A DNA stretch of 64,000 nucleotides, taken from Sambucus nigra. Its lineage: Eukaryota > Streptophyta > Magnoliopsida > Dipsacales > Adoxaceae. The first letter of the stretch is position 1, and every line of letters begins with the position of its first letter. The position numbers and the translations under genes were made by a program. The stretch covers positions 397,504,561 to 397,568,560 of the forward strand of contig OX422208.1 in assembly GCA_949130495.1 (NCBI GenBank), in the 5' to 3' direction. This document shows, piece by piece, positions 56,199 through 64,000 of this stretch. The notes beneath the pieces were generated by a model. That model had not been told where the DNA came from. It saw nothing but the letters and a program-made list of their open reading frames with translations, and did not search any database.

Positions 56199-57489
56199 AT
56201 GGCAAAGTTTTCAATTGGAACTATGGGTGAAGGTCAATCCATAAATAGGTCTACTTTATTTTCTTAAAATTATTATAGTTATTGGAAAAACATAATTAAT
56301 TTTTTTATTCAATCAAATGATTATGATGCTTGGAGAGTTATTTTAAATGAACCCCATGTCCCTATGAAAATTTCTGATGGTAGATAAGTTCCTAAACTTG
56401 AAAATGAATGGAACGAAAAAGATGTTAAGAAAAATGTAGTTAATTCTAAAGCTATGGATATTTTACATTGCACTTTAGATGTAAATGAATATAACTGAAT
56501 TTATTATTGTGAATCTGCAAAAAAAAATTGGAATTGACTAGAAGTCATCCATAAAGGAAATAATAAAATAGAAGAAGATAAAATTAGTATGTTTATTTGT
56601 AATTGTGAGCTATTCCAAATGAAACCGGATGAATCCATTCTGCAAATATTTAATAGATTTATTAACATTATTAATGGTTTGAAATCTTTTGGAAAAATAT
56701 TTTACTAATATTGAAAATGTGAGTAGAATTCTTAGGTCACTACCATTCAACTGACTACTAAAAAAGCTCACTATTAAAGAAGAAATTAAAGAAAGACTTA
56801 TTAAGTCTTGATGAGCTTTTAGGTTCACTCATTACTAATGAGGTGGAGTTGACGGCGCTTGAAGAAGAAGAGCAACCCAAAGGAAAGAAACATATTTCTT
56901 TCAAATCTTCAAGTAGAGATAATGGAATTGAAGAAGAAGAAGTAGAAGACGATATTGCTCTTTTGACCAAAAGTTTCAAAAATTTCTTGTAATAAGAAAA
57001 GGATCAGATGGAGAAAGAATGAAGAAGTTTTATTCAAGAAATTACAATAAAGGAAAACCATTTTCCAAATCCGAGCCAAGGTGCTATATTTGCAGTGAAG
57101 TTGGTCACATTGGACTAAATTGTCTAAGATAGAAACATAATAAAGAAGATAGAAAATACAGAAGATATAGATGAGAAAAGAGAAAAGGAAAGAATGTTAT
57201 GAAGTCCACCACATGGAGGGACTTCGTTAATAGTAGTTTCAATGATGATTCAAGCGACGATGAGATCGCTAACCATTATCTCATGAAAAATGAGGAGTAT
57301 GTACACTCTAACTATAACTCTTATAGTGACCTCAATGAAGATTTGACAAATGATTATGAGTTAAAAGATGTTTTTGATGAATTATATGACAACTTTAATG
57401 AACTTAAAAATAAGAATCCTACTCTTAAAAAAATCATTCATCTATTTTTACAAATTGTGATTCTTTTTCAAAAGGCATTGATGTTTTAA
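56199..57489 (+). pseudogene. gag: copia Gag, broken
   Basis: Starts ATG with MAKFSIGTMGEGQSINR. The UBN2-type gag core follows: NYYSYWKNIINFFIQSNDYD, ENEWNEKDVKKNVVNSKAMD and FQMKPDESILQIFNRF. A zinc knuckle CYICSEVGHIGLNC is intact at 57082-57123. The tail (57199-57489) is acidic (NDDSSDDEIANHYLMKNEE) and helical (FDELYDNFNELKNKN), as usual after the knuckle in this gag type. At least five stops or shifts interrupt the frame (for example near 56265, 56385, 56496 and 56706). Protease and RT are not reached before the insertion at 57730. Confidence 0.85.
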
Positions 57490-59087
57490 AACTGACAAAT
57501 GAATCTATGAAAATGAAGTTAAAACTTTGAAAAAGGGAAAAACTAATAGTATTTCTAACTCTCTTGAATTTGAAATTTTTGAGTTGAAAGAGAAAGTTGG
57601 AGACTAATCACATACCTTAGAAAAAATTGTAAATAGGAAAGATTACTTAGATAAACTTTGAGGTAATAAAAAATGGATGTTGATAGAGACGAAATATGTT
57701 ATGACCCATCAACAATGAGAAAATTTTTATGTAACACCCCGTACTTTTGGAGAATATGGAAATTAATTAAATTGGTGATTTAGGAATTTATTCAATTGGG
57801 ATAAATTATTTAATTCGGAGTTTAAGTTTAATTTCACGCGTGCCGTGTTTTGAGGTGGAAATAAGATGATTTTATAAAGTGACTCGAATGGTGATTTCGA
57901 GGTCACAGATGGTTCGTAAAGGCTCGAAAAAATGTTTTCGGGCGTTTAGTGTGGGTCCCAAGGTGATTTTGGACCAACCCGACACCATCCAAGGGCATTT
58001 CGGTGATTTGAGAGTTTAAGGTATAGAGAACTCCTAATATATTAAGTCTATACCTGTCATTAGAGAAAGGGGACAAGGGTTAACACAAAGATAAAGGAAG
58101 ATGGTCATTGGAGAGGAAGAAGAGGGGAGAACCAAGCTTCCTACACCGTTTTTTGCCCTGAACGCGACGGAATCGAGATCGGAGTGAGGGGAGAACCACC
58201 ACACCATCATCCCAACGAATTTCAGACCTTCTATTGAGAGTTAGTATTTAAATAATATTTTATTTTTAGCTTGTTATAATACCCATGTAGAATAGGGTTT
58301 GATTTCATGTTTTTGGAATAATTGATTTGGCTTTGGGTGGGTTTAATTCATGAATTGAGATAGGAATGCATGTAGAGATATTCCTTTATGTTTATGACAC
58401 GAAATCAGAGGATTTGGGGTGATTAGAACGAATTAAATCTGGTTTCTTGATGAACAAACTTGAATAACACATAAACAAGGGTTTTTATGGGAGTTTCAAT
58501 GATAATCTGATCTTGAATTGAATTCGTGGTGAATTGATGAAAATTTTACGATGGAAATAATCCTAATGCATGTAGAAACGGTTAGGAACAATTGGTTTCA
58601 ACTTTGGAGAAGAAATATGCAATGTGGGTGTTAATGGTGAAAAACTCACTTGCATATTTGAGAAGACGAAGAGAATATAGGCGAACCGGTTCGGTGCCCA
58701 GAAAAAAAAAAAATTCACTTTTTAGCCGGGAACTCCTAAATTGTTGTCCGAAAAACTTTTAGGACATTGTTAGAAAGTAATGAGAGATTTATTTTATTAC
58801 AGTAGGCCTTGATAGGGTTATGAGATTAAGTCTTATCGAGAGAATTGAGACGATGATTAAATGGGATTAATGATAATGTAATCAATTCGAGAGAATGAGA
58901 ACGTAATTACGGAAAAGCTTGAGTAATTATAGACCAGTAGGGCAGGGAAGGCTTAGGTACTGACATGAACCAGGGGGTAACTAGGGCCCTTAGAGTAGAG
59001 AATAATACTACATTAAATAGGATAGTAAGGAAAATTATAAATTGAAAGTACGGTGAGTAATCGAGTAATAACTACTACGTACAAAAT

Positions 59088-59290
59088 TATGTTTATAGAT
59101 TGAGTGTATACCTATACGGATTATGTTGATAGGTTGAGCGTATACCTATACGGATTATGTTTATAGTTTGAGTGTATACCTGTAGAATTATGTTTATAGG
59201 TGGAGTGTATACCTATATAGATGACATTCATGGGTTATGCGTATGCCTATGTGCGACATATGGATTAGGTTGTGTGTATACCTACTATAT
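59088..59290. repeat. GAGTGTATACCTATA tandem units
   Basis: Five to six units of 30-37 bp built from TTATGTTTATAG(A/G)TTGAGTGTATACCTA. The plus frame at 59237-59539 overlaps this and has no supporting feature. Confidence 0.8.
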
Positions 59291-59643
59291 TCTTTCATGT
59301 GTGAACATACCTACACTGCTTGTTATCACGGATATTCCTGCACAGTGAGCGATCCCACCTTGCGGATTTCAGGGAGGTCTGTATTTGTGCCCCAGAACAT
59401 AAAACTTAGGGTGGCTCGCTATGTATTGTGTATTAGTAAGATCGGCGTGCCGTTTGGGTACGTTAGGTATATGCATAGCCCAAAGGCTTATAACTATGTT
59501 CGCCTTCCTTGTTTGTTATTTGATTTGATTGATGGTTAGAGGAGACATTCTGAACCTATAGTCCATGATTAGGTACGAGATGTACTTGGACTGATAGCAA
59601 AGTACGCGAGTAAGCATCATTATAACCAGATAGGGAGATGAGG

Positions 59644-59682
<39 letters not shown>
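59644..59682. repeat. (TA)n microsatellite
   Basis: About 18 uninterrupted TA units followed by CATATATG, inside the LTR. Confidence 0.95.
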
Positions 59683-59686
<4 letters not shown>

Positions 59687-60904
59687 TGTACTCGTGGATG
59701 TGAAATCTTACTTATGCGTAATAGTAGTGAGAATAGATAGTGTATATCTAAAGCGATGATTAATCTACTTACATGTGTTAATAGTGAGATTAGATAGTGC
59801 AAATCTAACGTAACGTTTAATATAATTATGTGCAATAGTAATGAGATTAGATAGTGTATATCTAAATAAAGTTTACCAACTTAAGTGTGATAGTAGTGGG
59901 ACTAGACAATGTATTACGTATGTTTAAAGCAAGATTTAAGTAGAGAAACTTAATGGAAAGGCATGAATGATAACATATGTGAAATGTTAACTTTGGTTTA
60001 ATGATAACACAAGGGATATGTTAATTATTGATTAATTCGATAGAGTACTGTATGGATAAGTTGAGGAGAAACTTAACTAAGGACTTAAGGATTAATAAGG
60101 GTATTCAATATCGTACTGTATGGATGGTATGGGTGAGCTAGATTGATTTGAGGTTTATTAGATACTGGAGACCTATTTAGATTTGGTAGAATGACTAGGT
60201 GGGTTTAGTAGCAAACGTTAGGTGCGAACTATAGATCAGAGGTGAGGAACTCAAGAGAGTGTTCGTAACCTAACATGTGTATCTAATAACTGTTCATTTA
60301 AATTAAAGTTCAAATGCTTGATATATATTTTCAAATGATTTTCAATTGGGCTCTGACCCATACTTGCAAAACTTTTTTCGAAACGTTTTAGGTCTCCAGC
60401 CACAGGGACGCCAAGCAAAATGATCTGTCCCAGGGATGCGTAGCTGCAGAACTTGTGGTTGCTTGTAGGGTTTGAATTTAGTCACTTTGGTTACTTCATT
60501 CCTAGTGTAGGGTGCAGTTCAGTATTTCATTCGTGTGTGTTGCCCTCAGCTATTTCATTTATATCAGTCAGACTTTATACTCAGTGACTTTTATTCATGT
60601 TGAACTTTATATTAGATTTTAGAACTGATGGTTCATTCGATACTATTTTATCCCAGTCATGTATTTTGTGGATGGATTTATATTACTATTGCATGGGATG
60701 TTAATTATGGTAATAATGTTTCGTTGTTGTTGTTGCTGTTTAATAAAAAGATAAAATTTGACATCGGCTTTTTGAATACTAGGTGGTTAGTAAAACATTT
60801 TAATTATTTTCGATAGTGATGCTAAGAATGAACCAAATGGGGATCCTATTTTAATTTAATAAAGGCCTTATCACCCGGTATTTAATAAGGCTGAGTGTCA
60901 CAGA

Positions 60905-60916
60905 TGGTATTAGAGC
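60905..60916 (+). promoter_or_regulatory. primer binding site, altered
   Basis: TGGTATTAGAGC; one C-to-T change from the initiator methionine tRNA complement seen at 21425. Confidence 0.85.
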
Positions 60917-61181
60917 ATCAGGTTCTAATGTCCTTAGGATCTGTTCGGCTTTTTACATTTCAGCTTAGCGTTCTTTGATGTAGAGCCTTATGATAGGATT
61001 GTTGTATTCCTTTGCGTATGCGATTTACGTTCTCCTACTATTAAGTAGGGGTGCATGATAGAGGGTGAAAAGTAGCGTCGCGTCAAAACGCTAATCGTTG
61101 TTTTCTGTTCACCGCCTCAATACAAAAACCTAAATTACGACTGCACTTGCGATACAAGGGTAGCGGTAAGTCGGGTATCAA

Positions 61182-61948
61182 AAATCCACAAAGACGAGTT
61201 GATAGAATTTGTAGGATTTAATACTCCTAAATAAAAGTGTAAAAGATGATTATACACAAAAAGGGAAAAGATGCATAAAAGGGAAATGATTAATCTAGGC
61301 GAGTGTATTGAAGCTAGATTAACAAAGCGGGTAAAAATTATAGGTTGCGTCGAATATCCCTCACCCGAGTTAATTAGTACAAAATGGTTACATGGGTCGA
61401 TGAGTTATTACAAATGCGTCTCGTTTCGACAGTTAATTGAAGCAAGGGTTGTCGCGCCCCTAAATTCGCATAAAAGCCTAATACGATTTTGGCGTCAACA
61501 AATACCCAGAAAATTACGCATGCAAGGTCGTAAGCACGGAACATACATGATATGCCCCGTCAAATCCACAGAGACGAGTTGCTAGAATTTGTAGGATTTA
61601 ATACTCCTAAATAAAAGTGTAAAAGATGATTATACACAAAAAGGGAAAAGATGCATAAAAGGGAAATGGTTAATCTAGGTGAGTGTATTGAAGCTAGATT
61701 AACAAAGCGGGTAAAAATTATAGGTTGCGTCGAATATCCCTCACCCGAGTTAATTAGTAAAAAAATGGTTACATGGGTCGATGAATTATTACAAATGCGT
61801 CTCGTTTCGACAGTTAATTGAACCAAGGTTTGTCACGCCCCTAAATTCGCATAAAAGCCTAATACGATTTTGGCGTCAATAAATACCCCGAAAATTACGC
61901 ATGCAAGGTCGTAAGCACAAAACATACATGATATGCCCCGTCAAATCC
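61182..61948. repeat. 380-bp tandem duplication
   Basis: Unit 1 (61182-61561) and unit 2 (61562-61942) are about 97 percent identical by eye; both start AAATCCACA(A/G)AGACGAGTTG and end ATATGCCCCGTC. The plus frame at 61271-61585 and minus frame at 61560-61826 fall in it and are not genes. Confidence 0.93.
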
Positions 61949-62440
61949 CTTAGGTACTCTAGCTAGGACAACACACTCGAAATAGCCCGCAAACTCCATC
62001 ACCAAAGCAAAGCAACATGTCAACCCGGAATGAGTTCAATCCGGCATAACCTAGACTAACTTAGCTAGAAAGCATATTAAAAATGCGGTAAATAAAAGCA
62101 ATAAATAAACGCTATAAAACTACAATTGAAAGCAAGGAAAGAAAACATGTAAACCTAATTATGAAAGCATATAAATTAAACTACAACAATGGAAATCAAG
62201 GAAATACAACTAAATTAAATGGTAGGGGAGATGAATAGTCAACTTACAAACCCAAAAGAGTGTCAAACCAAGAAGAAATGAAGACGAACTCTCCAAACCC
62301 CCAAAACCCTAAGCTATTCTAACCTAAAATCGATTATTTCTCAATTTACAACAAAAATGGTTTATATAGTAAGTGGAATTAAATTAGAAAACAAAAGGAA
62401 AAAGAAAAGAAAAGGGAAAATATCTGCAGAAAACAGGGGA

Positions 62441-62556
62441 TCGATCAATCGATCCCTTTGATCGATCAATCGATCCCTTTGATCGATCAATCGATGGTTA
62501 GAAAATGAGCTCACTGTCTCAGCTTGAGGGAAAAAACTGAAGGATCGATCGATCGA
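62441..62556. repeat. GATCGATCAATCGATC tandem repeats
   Basis: Three copies of a 22-bp unit GATCGATCAATCGATCCCTTT, then a separate GGATCGATCGATCGATGG at about 62541. Self-complementary words as in the LTR at 19793. Confidence 0.88.
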
Positions 62557-64000
62557 TGGCTACAGGTCTGCACTTATTCCTCCTGTTTTGGTTGGAATGG
62601 ATTTCTCTTCCGCTAGAAATGCCGTAACTTCTTCGTTCTGGATCGGAATCGCGTACCGTTCGCGGTCACGCGAAGCTTGCGAGGAGGGATACAACTTCCG
62701 TGTAGATGTTGGGCCAGGTGCCCATGCTATGGAAAGACTAAAATCCCCTTGAACGTGTGATTGCGTACGAAAATTGAGTGGAATGTGTCCGAACTTCACA
62801 CTTAGCATCCAAATACCTATAAAAACTCAATTAACCCCTGCAAAACATGTTAACATAGAAATACGAGGTTGTCTGGTTAACGAGCATAAATATAGGGAAT
62901 AAGATACCCGAGGGGGATAAAATGCGTAGGTTCGAGGGATGAAATACGCAATATTTGCGTCGTATCACACCCTCTAACTTACACATTGTTAGTCCCTAGC
63001 AATGAAATAGGATACAACAAGAACTACAATCAAACCAAAAGCAGGGTACAAATACAAAAGTATGGTATAAAAGCATAAGGCCACTTTCGCGGGCCATTCG
63101 ATTGCATTTAGCGTATGCAATAAGCCGTTAAACCCCTATGTTACCCTAGTGGATAAGTGTCATCTCGTGAGGATTTTCAGGGATGATACCCACAAACATC
63201 ACATGGTTTCCTCAAAATATGCCCAAATCAACATGCAACAAGCCCAACAATAGCGAACAAGATTTCATACGCATTATTAGCAAAATGAACAAATTCAAAC
63301 AAAAGTCCAAAATCATTAACATTATAGAATGCACCTCATAGAATTTAAACCTTAAAATGTGGGAGGGGAGCGAGCACATGCAAAGTTTGATTGGGCAAAA
63401 ACTTATATAAACCGGATAAACATTAAAGCAAGCATATATTCAATCCTCACGGGCATTACACTCATCTAGTGAATTCACTCGAAACTGGGAGTTAACACAT
63501 GGAACATGCGGGCATAAAGAGTAAATGTAAATGAAAACTAGGCCGCGCACATGTCACAAATGAAGAACGCTATATATGAAATGAAAAATATGTAATCTCA
63601 ATGAAAGATACCGCTCACTAAAGGAGGCAAAATGTATTTTCACAGATTATCAAAAATATTTAAACCTTTAAATTAAATACACTCCAAGATCATATAGGAC
63701 TTTACAGGGTTGTAATGTAGGCTAGGCTAGGGTACGAAACGAATGACATGTATGTACGGATTCAAAGTGTTCGGAATGAAAAATGCGAGAAATTTCGAAA
63801 ATGGAAAATAAGTTCCATAATCGAGCATTGAATATAATAATGGGGAGACCGATCAAAGCTTATTGAACTATATACAACATTTACAACTTTCTCTATCTTT
63901 TATTTTCTTCTTTTTCTCATGTTTTATTTTGTTTCCTTTTGCTTTTTTCTTTCTCTTTTTTCACATCTCTTTTCTTTTCTTTTCTCACTCTCGAATGCCT

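Larger units (their letters stand above)
55251..57729 (+). mobile_element. Ty1/copia element, 5' part (interrupted)
   Basis: A 5' LTR, a methionine-tRNA primer site and a broken gag are present; the element is interrupted at 57729 by another LTR element. The leader sequence ATTCACCCCCTCTTGGGT before the primer site and the gag type with a long tail resemble Sire-like copia elements. Confidence 0.75.
57730..60902 (+). repeat. 5' LTR of the second Tekay-like element
   Basis: About 3.17 kb, TGTAACACCCCGTAC to GAGTGTCACA. Shares islands with the 18559 LTR: GGGCATTTCGGT, GGGTAACTAGGGCCCTTAGAG, CCAGCCACAGGGAC and AGTGATGCTAAGAATGAACC. In between the two are largely unalignable by eye. Confidence 0.85.
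57730..61051 (+). mobile_element. second Tekay-like element: 5' LTR and leader
   Basis: LTR 57730-60902 plus leader 60903-61051. The leader lines up with that of the element at 21423 (GGATCTGTTCGGCTT; AGGATTGTTG), placing both in one family group. It is interrupted near 61052 by another LTR element. Gag and pol are not reached in the window. Confidence 0.82.
61052..62967 (-). repeat. 3' LTR of the right-edge element
   Basis: About 1.9 kb. The left end (TGCATGATAGAGG) is inferred from where similarity to the 21423 leader stops. It contains GGTAGCGGTAAGTCGGGTATC-like sequence (61159-61180) often seen near the ends of plant gypsy LTRs, a 380-bp tandem duplication and GATCGATC repeats. Confidence 0.55.
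61052..64000 (-). mobile_element. LTR element on the minus strand: 3' LTR and inner flank
   Basis: The LTR occupies about 61052-62967. In minus orientation it starts TGATACGACGC after a purine tract AAGTTAGAGGGTG (plus 62968-62981), and CTAGGGACTAACAATG (plus 62985-63000) precedes it. This arrangement is typical of the Athila/Tat-like end (CTAGGGACTAGCAA...GGGGG). The inner flank 62982-64000 shows no gene and is AT-rich, with a pyrimidine run at the edge. The element sits in the leader of the 57730 element. Lineage is tentative. Confidence 0.6.

Overview
The window is a TE-saturated stretch of a land-plant nuclear genome, probably a eudicot, though I cannot name the species. Evidence: LTRs bounded by TG...CA with 5-bp target duplications, primer sites of plant type (TGGTATCAGAGC; TGGCGCC...), a chromodomain-ended Ty3/gypsy pol, degraded Tat-lineage and Ty1/copia proteins, AT-rich introns or spacers, and no bacterial-style gene packing. 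I see no rRNA, tRNA or complete host gene. The only candidate host coding piece is a possible terminal exon at 731-854 (minus).

Layout. 1-624: 3' end and LTR of a Ty3/gypsy element. 731-1728: possible host exon and spacer. 1734-9382: a complete non-autonomous LTR element without recognisable protein (LARD-1, minus strand, TSD ATTAG). 9388-17697: old spacer with a gypsy gag remnant, hairpin/MITE-like sequence, a SINE-like insert, hAT-like debris and a chromovirus LTR fragment. 17707-55225: a nested stack. A Mutator-like foldback MITE (9-bp TSD) is split by a decayed Tat-lineage gypsy element (17907 to about 54350, minus). That element is itself split by a Tekay-like chromovirus (18559-29016, plus, TSD TGTGT) and by an Athila-like non-autonomous element (29601-45441, plus). 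The latter carries a second LARD (32721-39671, minus, TSD CATTT), whose LTR carries a 156-bp hAT MITE (8-bp TSD). 55251-57729: Ty1/copia 5' part with a broken gag. 57730-61051: 5' LTR and leader of a second chromovirus. 61052-64000: 3' LTR and inner flank of another LTR element on the minus strand.

How the parts relate. Only the Tekay-like element still shows long pol reading frames, with an intact integrase DD35E core and chromodomain, but it has four in-frame stops and one frameshift in pol. LARD-1 and LARD-2 share leader and internal blocks but differ in LTR sequence. Together with the Tat element they share a TGGCG(C/T)C-type primer site and a hairpin downstream of the LTR TATA box whose inner stem covaries. 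The Athila-like element lacks pol but has a fully open 639-codon proline-rich frame with a CCHC knuckle. The Tat element preserves traces of an extra antisense gene between integrase and the 3' LTR, now cut by both nested insertions. All boundaries were read by eye; percent identities are estimates, and family names rest on motif recognition, not on searches.
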